DNA of 64,000 bases from Magnolia sinica (GCF_029962835.1 NC_080582.1:76752177-76816176), one strand, 5' to 3'. Shown: positions 1 through 11,760, counted from the first letter of the stretch. The notes: generated from the letters alone by a model not told the origin. Program-made: numbers and translations.

Positions 1-175
1 TTTAGATAATTATTCCACAATTATTCCTTAAAATTCTATTTGGTTAGATCACATCTTAGTCTAGTTCTAGTTCTACTTGGTTTCAGATAACGTACAGGTA
101 TCAGTCCCTGTGGATTCGACCTCGGTCTTACCGAGTTTATTATTACATCACAACCCTATACTTGGGGAGTGAACA
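1..175 (+). repeat. 3' end of an Athila-like LTR (fragment)
   Basis: This stretch ends in the same words (CTTGGGGAGTGAACA) that close the better preserved LTR ends at 1609 and, reversed, at 1701 and 2779. It begins outside the window. At 175/176 the sequence jumps directly into a mid-LTR segment instead of the primer-binding site, so it is a recombined or deleted junction. Confidence 0.75.
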
Positions 176-1609
176 GTGGGCCACCATCATGATGTGATGT
201 TTGATTCGGACCGTCTATTAGAATTCTACGGGTCAACTAGCCAAGGCCTAGGTGTCAAGTTTCCAAGAAACAGTGAGGATATGATTTCAGCCGTTCAAAC
301 GGTGGATAGACAGTGGAAAGATTTGATTCGATGGACCACACTAAACACAAGCAAAAACACTCCTTCTCGACTAAAATTCTGAGAGGAATTCAATGGACTG
401 GTCAGATTTCTCGTCTGACATCAATCCTGGGCCCACCGACTTCAACAGCGTAAGGATTACGCATTACGCGCGTCCGAATACCCAGCCGATCCGAGCGGTT
501 TTACAGTCGTGGTTAGGATCATTCCGACCATCTGGACCATCCAAATTTCTCTCAACGTGGGACTGACCATAGCCAAGACGACTGAATGTCTCGGATCTCG
601 CATGTGCGGCCGCGATTTCGATTCCAAAACGCAAGTTGGTGATGCGTATCTGTTACTGCGTAAAGAAAATGCCTGCGTAAAGCTTCAGCCGCCGACCTTT
701 TTTACTGTTTAAAAGGGAGAGGGCTAAGACGTGCAAGGGGTTGATCTAAATCTGGGACGTGGAGTGCAGTCGTGGAAGCGAATTTTGAAGCCGGTTTCCA
801 GGAGTTCTTTTCTTCCTTTTTCTTTTTCTTTTTGTTTAATTCTTTCCTTTCATGTTTTTTTCCTTGATTTTAGCATGACCATGCTAGGCTAAACCTCTTA
901 GCTAGGGCTAAGAGGTGAAGCTTGTGGCGTGATGGGTAGTGTTCAACTGGTTTAATTCATGTTATGAACTGATTTGATTCTGGTTTGATTATTAAGGAAT
1001 GCCTTTAGTTGTTAATGGTTTGTTGTGACTGAAATTACAATAGATCTGCGATGGCTTGAGTATTTCCTTTTTCCTCTCTGTGATTATGAAGTCAGGAAGC
1101 TCTGTTGTTTATTATTGTCTCCTGGGCATGGTTAGATGACGGCACCCTTCCTACCATTCATACATCACTCAGATTGACCGTGAATTGGTTTAATTCTATT
1201 GTTTGCTTTGTCTCATGGGCATGGTTTTGTGATGGAATCCATTCTAATTTACACCTATCTAATCTCTTAAAAACTAGATTAAATGAAGTTCAGAATTAAT
1301 TTTCAGGTTATAACTTCCAACTGGATGAAGATGGGACTCAAAGTCCGATTGACTTCATGAATCGACCATAGATCTCCCTGATCTCTACAAGTGGATCCTC
1401 TGAATCCCTAGTTTCTTCCTCTGAATTCCTTAAGTTTTAGATTAGTATTTCACTATTATTCCTCAAAATCATTCGATTTAGATTTCATCTTAATCTAGTT
1501 CTAGTTCTAGTGAATTTTAGATTATGTTCAGGTTTCAGTCCCTTGGGATTCGACCTCGGTCTCACCAAGTTTATTACTACATCACAACCCTATACTTGGG
1601 GAGTGAACA
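176..1609 (+). repeat. Athila-like LTR, 5'-truncated, plus orientation
   Basis: This segment is the reverse complement of about 6510-7945, the 3' LTR of the minus-strand element, including the T-rich tract near 800 and the 'CCTGGGCATGGTTAG' block near 1120. It lacks roughly the first 970 bases of the LTR and ends in GTGAACA at 1609, followed by a tRNA-Asp-type primer-binding site. Short open frames here are LTR sequence, not genes. Confidence 0.8.
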
Positions 1610-1615
1610 AGTTTT

Positions 1616-1633
1616 TGGCGCCGTTGCCGGGGA
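1616..1633 (+). other. Retrotransposon primer-binding site (tRNA-Asp type)
   Basis: TGGCGCCGTTGCCGGGGA lies six bases after the LTR end and is complementary to the 3' end, CCA included, of plant tRNA-Asp(GUC). That primer is typical of Athila-type Ty3/gypsy elements. Here the complementarity does not stop after 18 bases but continues through the whole tRNA. Confidence 0.85.
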
Positions 1634-1690
1634 TTGAACCCGGGTCACCCGCGTGACAGGCGAGAATACTCACCACTATACTACAACGGC
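1616..1690 (-). tRNA. tRNA-Asp(GUC), full length with encoded CCA, between inverted LTRs
   Basis: On the minus strand, 1690 down to 1619 folds as a cloverleaf. A perfect 7-bp acceptor stem is formed by GCCGTTG (1690-1684) and CAACGGC (1626-1620). The anticodon loop is CTGTCAC (anticodon GUC, Asp), the T-loop region is GGTTCAATCCCC, the discriminator is G, and CCA is encoded at 1618-1616. Plant nuclear tRNA genes do not encode CCA, so this looks like a copy of a mature primer tRNA made during reverse transcription, not an ordinary tRNA gene. It lies exactly between a plus-strand LTR end and an inverted LTR end. Family tRNA-Asp usually starts GTCGTTG; the C at position 2 makes the acceptor perfectly palindromic with the primer-binding site. 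Whether it is transcribed is unknown; its A- and B-box regions look intact. Confidence 0.85.
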
Positions 1691-1700
1691 GCCAAAAACT

Positions 1701-2068
1701 TGTTCACTCCCCAAGTATAGGGTTGTGATGTAGTAATAAACTCGATGAGACCGAGGTCGAATCCCAAGGGACTGAAACTTGTACGTAGTCTGAAACTACT
1801 AGAACTATAACTAGATTAAGATGAAATCTAAATCGAATGAATTTAAGGGAATAATGATGAAATATTAATTTAAAACTTAAAGAAATCAGAGGTAGGAAAC
1901 TAGGGTGCCAAGGATCCACTTGTAGCAATTGGGAAGTTACCTTACACTGATTCAAGGACACAACTGGAATCAGAGTCCTATCTTATCCAGTTGGTAAGAA
2001 GAGATTTTGCCAGATCTCCGAACTTCTCATGAATCTAATCATCAATAGATAAGATTGGTGAAGATTTG
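1701..2068 (-). repeat. Athila-like LTR 3' end, second subfamily, inverted
   Basis: Starting with TGTTCACTCCCC next to the tRNA-Asp copy, this is an LTR end read on the minus strand. Away from the terminus it differs clearly from the facing plus-strand LTR but matches the plus-strand fragment at about 6290-6505 (shared words CAATTGCTACAAGTGG and CCAACTGGATAAGATAGG). It therefore belongs to a second LTR subfamily. Confidence 0.75.
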
Positions 2069-2743
2069 GAAGTATATAGCCTCAATATATTCTGAAGTTT
2101 CAGACTTCGGTTCAATTTTCAGCTCTTCCTCCCTTAATGGTAAACAATTAAGATATAAGGAAGAAGGGGCTTCAGAGTAAGGGTGCGATTGGTCCGTGAC
2201 AACCACCGAGATAGTGTCATACAAGGAGTCCACCTTTTCTTGTATCATGAGGTCGTTGGAATCCACAAGGTGTGCCAAGCATGAGTTCAAAGATGTGGGA
2301 AAGTTAGCTGGGAGTGACTCGTCTCCTGCATCGAAATCTGTGACGATGAGCCCAAGGATTCCATCGTCTTTTAAAGTGGATGGACACATGCTCTCTTACT
2401 CCAGCCCTGCACAAACAGATAGAGGGTCAGTAGACGAAGTATTGATGTGCGGACTCTGTTCATTGATACTATTCAGATGAGGCAATGAATCGTCAAAATT
2501 CATTAGTTCAGATGGTGGCCTCAACTGGGTGGTTTTAAATTCCAAAGTCGTATCGAGTGACTCGTCTATCTCCCGAATCATATCATCATGTAATTCAGGG
2601 GAGTGGTCCAAACATGTCTCACAAGAGATAGAAGGGTTGGTTGTAATGAGCTCATCTACTTTTAAATCAGATATGTCAGGTGAGTTGAGTAGCTCATTAT
2701 GACCGCTCACTTCGTGCACTTCTTGATCATTGACCCGGACCAA
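2069..2743 (-). pseudogene. Athila-like pol linker fragment (between protease and RT)
   Basis: Two minus-strand reading blocks (2743-2396, then 2389 down to the LTR junction near 2069) are separated by a stop codon. The first contains an acidic stretch reading CLDHSPELHDDMIREID. It parallels CLAHSHDFDDDMIREMC in the better preserved copy at 12674-13345, which sits directly before reverse transcriptase. No catalytic domain is present. It lies directly downstream (minus sense) of a primer-binding site, where gag should start, so gag and protease have been deleted. The block ends by running into an LTR fragment. It is a decayed retrotransposon remnant, not a host gene. Confidence 0.65.
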
Positions 2744-2753
2744 ACTTGTTCAC

Positions 2754-2771
2754 TCCCCGACAACGGTGCCA
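2754..2771 (-). other. Degenerate tRNA-Asp-type primer-binding site
   Basis: The minus strand reads TGGCACCGTTGTCGGGGA, two transitions away from the consensus at 1616-1633. It follows the LTR that ends at 2779. Just after it, GAGTGAACAAGTTT repeats the LTR terminus, which suggests a recombination joint at the shared word GGGGA. Confidence 0.75.
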
Positions 2772-2778
2772 AAAACTT

Positions 2779-5239
2779 GTTCACTCCCCAAGTATAGGGT
2801 TGTGATGTAGTAATAAACTCGGTAAGACTGAGGTCGAATCCCAAGGGATTGAAACCAGTGCGTAATCTGAAACTCACTAGAACTAGAACTAGATTAAGAT
2901 GAAATCTAAATCGAATGAATTTGAGGGAATAATAGTGAAATATTAATCTAAAACTTAAAGAATTCCGAGGTAGGAAACTAGGGATTCAGATGATCCACTT
3001 GTAGAGATCAGGGAGATCTATGATCGATTCATGAACTCAACCGGACTTTGAGTCCCATCTTCATCCAGTTGGAAGATATAACCTGAAAATCAATTCTTTA
3101 TTTTATTTAATCTAGTTTTCAAAAGATCAGACAGGTGTAAATTAGAATGGATTCTATCACAAAACCATACCCATGAGACAAAGCAAACAACAGAATTAAA
3201 CCAATTCACAGCCAACCTGAGTGATGTATGAATGTCAGGAAGAGTTCCGTCATCCAACCATGCCCAGGAGACGATGGTGAACAACAGGGTTTCCAAATTC
3301 ATAAACCCTATAATGCTAAGAACATGCTCAAAGCTATCGCAGATCTATTGTAATTTCAATCACAACAAACCATTAAAAATTGGAAGCATTCCTATTAATC
3401 AAACTAAATCAACATCAATTTAGTCTAACATGAATCAAAGCCATAACATGAATCAAAACCATAGAATCGTTCCCATCACACCACAAGCTTCACCTCTTAG
3501 CCCTAGTTAAGAGGTTTACCCTACCATGATTAGGCTCAACATAAAAAGAAACAATAAAAATAAATATTACTCTCTCTCTCTCTCTCTCTCTTCAGTGCTC
3601 CACAGCTGCACACCTTTAAAAGATTAGATGATCATTTTTTCTCTCTCTTCATGTTCCCTTTTATAGACAAAAGAAAGCTAGGCCGGTGGAATGGAGTGCA
3701 TTACAAGAGGCTGGAGTCGGGGGCCTCTTTTATGCAGAAGAATCTGCATGCGAAAGGAAACGCAACTCACTTGCGTTTGGCCCGAATCTTGGGACGATGG
3801 AGTAGCTGATTTCGAGATCTGAGCCGTTCAGACTCCTTGGTGACGGAAGGCAGCCCCATAGGAAGACTTTGAACGGTTCAGATCAACGAACCGATTATGA
3901 TCTTGATCGTGGAACGGCCTAGAAGTCCCGGTTTTCCCGGACGCGGATCTTGGTTTCAAACCGGTGCTAAGATGCTCAGTGGGGTCCACAGATGATGTTG
4001 CTCGAAAAATCTAATCCGTTCAATGAATTCCTCTCGAAATTTCAGTTGGTGAGCAGTGTTTTTTCTTAGGTTTAGTGCGGCCCATCGATTGAAACAATTC
4101 CACCGTCTATCTTCCGTTTGGACGATCGGAAATTGATCTCCGGTGTCTTTTGAAATTTATCCACCTAGGCCTGAGTGAGAGGGGTGGTGTGAGTCTCATA
4201 AACGGTTCGGATCTGACCATTCATGCAGGTGTTGGCCCAAAAAGATCCGTCCGCAAGTCCCTATTCAAGATTTCGTAGCAGAGACCGAAACAGAAGGCTA
4301 TGTTTTTTAATGAGATTTGGTGGGGTCCACATACTTGGTATCTTAGAAATCCACTACATCCATTAGTTTCTCCTCAGAAAACCGTTTTGAGATGGTCGGT
4401 TTTGGATTGGGTTAAGTGTGGCCCATTGAATTTTAAACAGGTCGTCCATTAGATGTAGTGGCGTTGTTTTCATGCATACACGTGCTTGGGTCTTAAAAAC
4501 CACCATGTGTATGGTCGGTTTGACCTCCTGGGATGAATGGACGGTCCAGATGAACCACATGATCAACGGTGGTGGCTCATTCATCACTTCAGTGTAACAC
4601 CTGCGAACGGAGGAGAGAGAGATTTCCCTCTCGCTTTGGAAAGTCGGGCCAAACCGACTTTGACTGGGTTTCCAGTCCAATGCATGTCCAGTCTCCATAT
4701 ATATGCAGTGTGGGGTCCATCATGATGATCTTGCGCAATCTGTTCCGTCCATCTCTTTCCTTATATCTTTTTAGCAGTTGGGACCAAAATTGAGGCATAT
4801 CCAGATTGCATATGGGCCCAGAATCTGGATTTTAGTGATTGATCTATCCGTTGGGCTACTTCCTCAGTGATCCAATGGCTGAAATTTGATATGTACAGTT
4901 AATTTATGGTCCTCAGGACATGTATGTAGTTTCGAGCCAAATGGATTATGGGAACCTTATAATCTCGCATTCTGGACGATTTTCAGGCCACTTGAGCTTC
5001 AGTTTATCGATTTTCTCCGATCTCTGGCGTGTAAATCCATAGATCTTGGTCCTCTGGGGTCTGTCCCTTGTCTTGGTGCGTCTTGAGCATTAAATCCACG
5101 CTTTTAGTACCCTTTTTCAGTCCATGCTTGTAAATTCACCTTGCAACAAAAACACGATTAACATAGAACATTAAACAGTACCATGTTTGTAAAATCATGT
5201 AATTACTGGGGTCTAATATGCAATATTTGACCCTCAACA
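2779..5239 (-). repeat. Complete Athila-like LTR (2461 bp)
   Basis: On the minus strand it begins TGTTGAGGGTCAAATATTGC at 5239 and ends GTGAACA at 2779, giving TG...CA termini. A polypurine tract (complement of CAACCCCCAAC) abuts its 5' side at 5240, and a primer-binding site lies on its 3' side. It has internal sequence on both sides, so it is shared between two element bodies. It includes a short CT run near 3571-3591. Confidence 0.8.
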
Positions 5240-5800
5240 CAACCCCCAACCAGCATTTTGCTAGTCCTGAGCAAAGTATGCGAAAAATAAGTTGAGAATT
5301 ACATGACAATTTTTATGAACTTGAGCGGTTTTTTTTTTTGGAAAAACAATCCATATACTAGAACTTTAAGATTCATGAATGTTGGGCATTACTTTCTCCT
5401 AGAATTAAGTTCATTGTAAACTTCATAATCAAATTCAAAGTATTAATCCATCAATTAGAAAATATTCTAAACATTGAGTTCCATGGGTGTATAGTGTAAA
5501 CCTGGCTTACCATCATCTAAAATTCACTTCTCTATTTCAAGTTATCATTGGTAACCAACAAGAGAATTCATGATAACCAAGACTTAAACCCAAACTTGCC
5601 TCACAGATCATCTTTTCATTCTTCCAGCTTTTAATATTTTTCATTAAAAATAATGCCAAAAAGGAGAATCAAATCCTCACCTATAGGAAGCAAACCTATG
5701 TTAAAGACTGTACACCCAACCCTTTCCAAAGGTATCTGTTATTTATTTATTTATTTATTTAAAGCTAGGTATGTTCTTTTTCTTCAATTGATCATGACGG
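5240..5800 (-). repeat. 3' internal noncoding region of an Athila-like element
   Basis: This parallels 8920-9520: the polypurine tract, then 'CCAGCATTTTGCTAGTCCTG' and the 'TATAGTGTAAACCTGG' neighbourhood. It breaks off near 5800, where a plus-strand LTR fragment begins. There is no coding capacity. Confidence 0.65.
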
Positions 5801-5814
5801 GCAAATTGTAGTGT

Positions 5815-6505
5815 TTATTTCTTTGGGCTGGACGTGAAGTACAGACCGAGGGAGAGAGAGTAGAGTTGTTTTTTTCTTTTTCTTTTTCTTTTTCTTTTGT
5901 TTATTTTATTTTTGTTTAAGAGATTTAGCTTAATCATGTTGTCAGGCTAAACTTCTTAGATAGGGCTAAGAGGTGAAGCTTGTAGTGTAATTGGGGTGTT
6001 AGTTTTGCTTTGATTCATGGTTATTGAACTCTTACGGATTCTAGTTTGATTATTAAGGAATACTTTTAGTTTTTAATGGTTTATTATGACTCAAATTATA
6101 GTAGATCTGCAATAGCTTTAAGTATGTTCCTTTCATTATGAGATTGTAAACTTAGGAGGCCCTGTTGTTCGCCATCGTCTCATGGGCATGGTTAGGTGAT
6201 GAAACCCTTCCTAACTTTCACAATTCTCTCATGATTGGCTATGAGATTGGTAAATTGCTGTTGTTTGCCATAGTCTCCTGGGCATGGTTAGGTGACGGAA
6301 TCACTTCCAAATCTTCACCAATCTTATCTGTTGATGATTAGATTCATTAGAAGTTCAGAGATCTGACAAATCTCTTCTTACCAACTGGATAAGATAGGAC
6401 TCTGATTCTAGTTGTGTCCTTGAATCAGTGCAAGGTAACTTCCCAATTGCTACAAGTGGATCCTTGGCACCCTAGTTTCCTACCTCTGATTTCTTTAAGT
6501 TTTAA
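5815..6505 (+). repeat. Athila-like LTR fragment, second subfamily
   Basis: A plus-orientation LTR piece with the T-rich tract (5870-5900), the AGGGCTAAGAGGTGAAGCTT word and repeated CATGGGCATGGTTAGGTGA blocks. Its last 210 bases match the complement of 1870-2068. It ends abruptly against the minus-strand LTR at 6510. Confidence 0.7.
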
Positions 6506-6509
6506 ATTT

Positions 6510-8919
6510 CACTCCCCAAGTATAGGGTTGTGATGTAGTAATAAACTCGGTGAGACCGAGGTCGAATCCCAAGGGACTGAAACCTGTACGTAATCTAAAA
6601 CTCACTAGAACTAGAACTAGATTAAGATGAAATCTAAATTGAATGATTTTGAGGAATAATAATGAAATACTAATCTAAAACTTAAGAAATTTAGAGGAAG
6701 GAACTAGGGATTTAGAGGATTCACTTGTAGAGATCAGGGAGATCTACGGTCGATTCATGAACTCAATCGAACTTTGAGTCCCATCTTCATCCAGTTAGAA
6801 GTTATAACTTGAAAATTAATTCTGAACTTCATTTAATCTAGTTTTCAAGAGATTATACAGGTGTAAATTAAAATGGATTCCATCACAAAACCATGCCCAT
6901 GAGACAAAGCAAATAATAGAATTAAACCAATTCACGGTCAATCTGAGTGATGTATGAACAGTAGGAAGGGTGTCGTCATCTAACCATGCCCAGGACACGA
7001 TAGTAAACAACAGAGCTTTCTAACTTTATAATCACAGAGAGGAAAAAGGAAATACTCAAGTCATCGCAAATCTATTGTAATTTCAGTCACAACAAACCAT
7101 TAACAACTAAAGGCATTCCTTAATAATCAAACCAGAATCAAATCAGTTCATAACATGAATCAAACCAGTAGAACATTACCCATCATGCCACAAGCTTCAC
7201 CTCTTAGCCCTAGCTAAGAGGTTTAGCCTAGCATGGTCATGCTAAAATCAAGGAAAAAAACATGAAAAGAAATAATTAAACAAAAAGAAAAAGAAAAAGG
7301 AAGAAAAGAACTCCTGGAAACTGGCTTCAAAATTTGCTTCCACGGCTGCACTCCACGTCCCAGATCTAGATCATCCCCTTGCACGTCCTAGCCCTCTCCC
7401 TTTTATACAGTAAAAAAGGTCGACGGCTAAAGCTTTACGCAGGCGTTTTCTTTACGCAGTAATAGATATGCATCCCCGACTTGCATTTTCGAATCGAAAT
7501 CGCGGCCGCACATGCGAGATCCGAGACATTCAGTCATCTTGGCTATGGTCAACCCACGTTGAGAGAAATTTGGATGGTCCAGATGGTCGGAATGATCCTA
7601 ACCACGACTGTAAAATCGCCCGGATCAGCCAGGTATTCGGACGCACGTAATGCGTAATCCTTATGCTGTTGAAGTCGGTGGGCCCAGGATTGATGTCAGA
7701 CGAGAAATCCGACCCGTCCATTGAATTCCTCTCAGAATTTCAATCGAGAAGGAGTGTTTTTGCTTGTGTTTAGTGTGGTCCATCGAATTAAATCTTTCCA
7801 CTGTCTGTCCGCCGTTTGAATGGCTGAAATCATATCCTCACTGTTTCTTGGAAACTTGACACCTAAGCCTTGGCCAGTTGACCCGTAGAATTCTAATAGA
7901 CGGTCCAGATCAGAACATCGCATCATGATGGTGGCCCACAAAGGAAAATCGTAAGCTCTGTTGCGAAATAGAGCTTTCGCATCGATGCTGTGAAAGTCAG
8001 TGGGGCCCATAATCAGTGTCAACTTGGAAATCCTCCCCGTCCATTACAATCTCCTCAAAACACCAGTTGGATATGGCTAGTTTTAACCCGCCGTTGATGA
8101 AGCCCATGAGATATTTCACTCCACCGTCCGTCCTGTGTTGGTCAATTGAAGATGTGTTTGTGCGCACATGGGACGAAAAGGCGACCTTAGCATGGGTTAA
8201 AGCCCACATACGGACACCATGGACGGTCCGGATCATCGAAATGAGTGAATAGTGGGGCCCACTAGCAAGAACCGACGGTCGGTGGTTTTAGAAAGTTTTA
8301 AAAAAATCTTCGGTCAGCGTGTTTTGACCGAATTTCTCTAGTTCGATGTACTTCGACCGTGCACACACCATGTGCACACTCGCATTGGTGTAGGGCCCAC
8401 TATGATGTATTCAGAAAATTCACTCCATCCATTCGTTTTGTCACATCATTTAAGATGCTGAGACCAATTTTGAAGCATACCTAAATATCATGCGGGCCCC
8501 GAATCAACGGTTTATGCGATGATCTGTCAGTTTACCCACTTCCACAGGGATCTGGGAGCTAAGATTCGACGTGTACGGTTCATTTATGGTCCTCAGGCCA
8601 TGTATGAAGTTTTGAGCCGAGCAGATGGTGGGAACCCTATGATCTTGCATTCTGGACCAATTTCGGGCCACTTGAGCTTCAGTTTCTCGATTTTCTTGGA
8701 TCCTTGGCGTGCAAATCTGTCGATCGTGGTCTCCTGGGGTCCGTCCCTTGCCTTGGTGACTTTTGTGCATTAAATTCATGCCTTTAGCATCATTTTCAGA
8801 CCAAACTTCTTAAATTCACCTTGCACCACAAACACGATTAAATTGAGCTGTTAAACAGTACCATGTTCGTAAATCCAAGCAATAACTAGGGTCTAATATG
8901 CAATATTTGACCCTCAACA
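6510..8919 (-). repeat. 3' LTR of the minus-strand Athila-like element
   Basis: The minus-strand start TGTTGAGGGTCAAATATTGC is at 8919, beside the polypurine tract 8920-8930. The far end reads CACTCCCC at 6510, missing the last few bases of the normal TGTTCACTCCCC terminus. It is about 2410 bp long and similar to the LTR at 2779-5239 over much of its length, with one segment matching 176-1609 more closely. Confidence 0.8.
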
Positions 8920-10149
8920 CAACCCCCAACCAGCATCTTGCTAGTCCCGAGCAAATTATGCGAAAAATAAGTTGAGAATTGCAGGGCAATTTCTATGAAC
9001 TCGAGCGATTTTTTGAAAACAATTCAGATACTAAAAGTCTAAGATTCATAAGTGTTGGGCCATACTTCCTCCTGGATTCGAGCGCATGGTACATTCTATA
9101 GTCAATTTCAAAGTATTAATCCATCAATTAGAAAAAATTCTAAATATTGAGTTCCATGGGTGTATAGTGTAGTCTCGACTTATCATTATTAAGAGATCCA
9201 ATCGTCAATTTCATGATAACATTGATAACCAACAAGAGAAATCATGACAACCAAAACCTAACCTAAAACTTGCCTCATAGATCATCTTTTCATTCTTCCA
9301 GCCTTTAATTTTTTTCATGAACAGTAACACCAAGAAAGAGAATTAAATCCTCACCTATAGGGAGCAAACCTATGGTGAAGACTGTACACCCAACCCTTTT
9401 CACATATCATCCATGGGGAATTAAATCTACACCTATAGGGAGCAAACCTATGGTGAAGATTATTCGCTCAACCCTTTCCAAAGGTATTTGTTTTTTTTTC
9501 AATTGATTATAATGGGAAAATTTTCCAAGCTAGTTCCTTACATGCTTAATGATTACCAAGTTAACCCTTCAATATCAAAATGAAACCTTAATGTGAAAGC
9601 GAGATGTGACATGTGAAATCATGACTCAATCAATGTTTACAACTTCTAATTTTGGATTAACACTTCAAACTTATTCGTGAAATCTAATAGATAACTAAAT
9701 CTAAGAGTCATAAATCCAACATTATGTATCTTATAATTCTCAATCAAAGATGACCATCAAAATCACATCGAATTCACAAGAAAGTCCAGAAAATTTTGAA
9801 AAATTTTCACAATTTTCATGCTTAAGACCAAGAAAACACTAATTAGGTTACCTAATCTCCCACCCCCAACCTAAAATCTACATTGTCCTCATTGTAAAGG
9901 AAATAAGCATGTCAAACACATGGGACAGTGAAAGTAAAAGAGGAGTGATGGAAAGATAGTACCTAAATGACAGAATCACGAGGCTTTCCAAAGATATTAG
10001 AGCAAGTTAGCACAAGAGAGAAACCAACAAAAGAAAACTATTCTAAAACAATGTATAAAGCAAACTATCCTAGTCCTATGAAAGCGATAAACCTACCTAT
10101 ACCTCCATCAGACTAAGAGATCAATCCTGGTAAACAGGAGCAGTCAGAG
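8920..10149 (-). repeat. Athila-like 3' internal noncoding region with polypurine tract
   Basis: Read on the minus strand, this follows the integrase C-terminus and ends in the polypurine tract at 8930-8920. It includes CATTGTCCTCATTGTA at about 9885, the complement of the CAATGAGGACAATG-type word common after pol in this lineage. A short block (CACCTATAGGGAGCAAACCTATGGTGAAGA) is repeated near 9350 and 9430. I see no gene in it. Confidence 0.6.
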
Positions 10150-10560
10150 GCATGGACATCAAATTTCTCGACAAATGGTTTTAATCGATGTACATTTACT
10201 TTAAACTCCTTGCCATTATCAGGATCTCTTATCTCAACGGCCCCATGAGGATAAGCAGTAACCACAATGTAAGGGTCAGTTTAACGAGATCGAAGCTTAC
10301 CCGGAAAGAGATGTAGTCGAGAATCATACAATAGGACTTTCTGACCTGGTGTGAATGATTTTCGCAGAATATGTTGATCATGAAACGCCTTCATCCTATC
10401 CTTGTAAATTCTCGAGTTCTCGTATGTGTCATTCCGAATTTCTTCAAGTTCATTCAACTGCCGTTTGCGTAGCGAGCTAGCGTTGTCTAGATTGAAATTT
10501 AGATTTTTGATCACCAAGTACGCTTTATGTTCCAACTCCACACGCAAGTGACAAGCCTTC
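10150..10560 (-). pseudogene. Athila-like integrase C-terminal region
   Basis: The minus strand encodes a charged helical stretch ([20 protein letters not shown], then [17 protein letters not shown]). After an interruption near 10280 the frame continues with a WSGPFIV-like segment and ...GAVEIRDPDNGKEFKVN..., typical of Athila-type integrase tails. It would help integrase bind cDNA and target DNA. A stop codon near 10280 breaks the frame. Confidence 0.8.
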
Positions 10561-10619
10561 CCATAAACAAGTCTAAAGGGAGACGTTCCAATAGGGGTTT
10601 TAAAAGCAGTACGATACGA

Positions 10620-11147
10620 CTATAAGGCATCGGTCAATCGGGTTAACCAATCCTTACGATCAGGGTTAACCGTTTTCTCTAGGATATTTTTAATCTCCCT
10701 ATTGGAAATCTCAACTTGTCCACTTTTCTGTGGATGGTATGGGGTACTCACCTTATGAGAGATACCGTATTTCTTCATTAGGCTCTCGAATGGTCTATTA
10801 CAAAAGTATGAGCTTCCATCACTAATGATGGATCGAGGCATTCCGAACCGCGAAAGGATGTTCGCTTTTAAAATTTTAATGATCGTGCGATGGTCATTGT
10901 TTCGGCACGGAATTGCTTTGACCCATTTAGTAACATAATCTACAGCGAGCAAAATATACAAATTTTCAAAGGATTGGGGGAATGGTCCCATGAAATCAAT
11001 GCCCCAACAATCAAAGGCTTCAATGATAAGGATGGGATTCAAAGGCATCATATTACGACGGGACAATGCCCCCAATTTTTGACAACGCTCACAAGCCTTG
11101 CAAAACTCATGAGTGTCCCTGAACATAGTGGGCCAATAAAAGCCACA
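10620..11147 (-). pseudogene. Athila-like integrase core
   Basis: The minus-strand reading has the zinc-finger end (CKACERCQKLG), then the core with first aspartate in CWGIDFMGPFPQS, second aspartate in RSIISDGSSYFCN, and the catalytic glutamate region in PYHPQKSGQVEISNREIK. This D,D-35-E domain joins retroelement cDNA to chromosomal DNA. The usual HPQTNGQ-like word reads HPQKSGQ, and the frame is interrupted at both ends. RNase H lies just upstream in pol order. The core is recognisable and nearly complete but not part of an open polyprotein. Confidence 0.85.
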
Positions 11148-11760
11148 CTACAGAATTTTGGCCATGGTCTTTTTAGCAGAAAAGTGACCACCACAGGCCT
11201 GTGGGTGACAAAAGGAGATGACACTCTGATGTTCATTGTCTGGCACACATCTCCTTAGGATTTGGTCTAGGCAATATTTAAACAAATATGGATCATCCCA
11301 GAAAAAGTTACGTACCTTAGTAAAGAATTTCTTCTTATCTTGTGCAGTCCAATGTGTCGGTATGGAACCTATAACAAGATAATTAGCAATATCAGCAAAC
11401 CAAGGTGAATGGGAGACTCTGAACAGTTGTTCATCAGGGAACATATTATTGATATGGGTCGCCTCAAGGGAATCAGAGATATTAAGGCGAGAAAGGTGAT
11501 CGGCCATTACGTTCTTTACTCTCTTTTTATCTTTAATTTCTAAATCAAATTCTTGGAGTAGAAGGATCCATCTTATCAGGCAGGGCTTAGAATCATTCTT
11601 AGAAAGAAGATACTTGAGTGCCGCATGATCTGTATAGATAATGATCTTGGATCCGATCAGGTAGGACCTAAATTTGTCCAAGGCGAACACTACGGCTAAG
11701 AGTTCCTTTTCCGTAGTCGAGTAGTTCACTTAAGTAGGATTTAGAGTCCTATTCGCATAA
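11148..11760 (-). pseudogene. Athila-like RNase H plus integrase zinc-binding start
   Basis: The minus strand reads [20 protein letters not shown] and [17 protein letters not shown], the E- and D-containing RNase H words of Ty3/gypsy, followed by [17 protein letters not shown] and ADHLSRL. The open block continues to the integrase HHCC start ([15 protein letters not shown]). RNase H degrades the RNA strand of the reverse-transcription hybrid. A stop codon sits just before NYSTTEKE. Confidence 0.85.
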
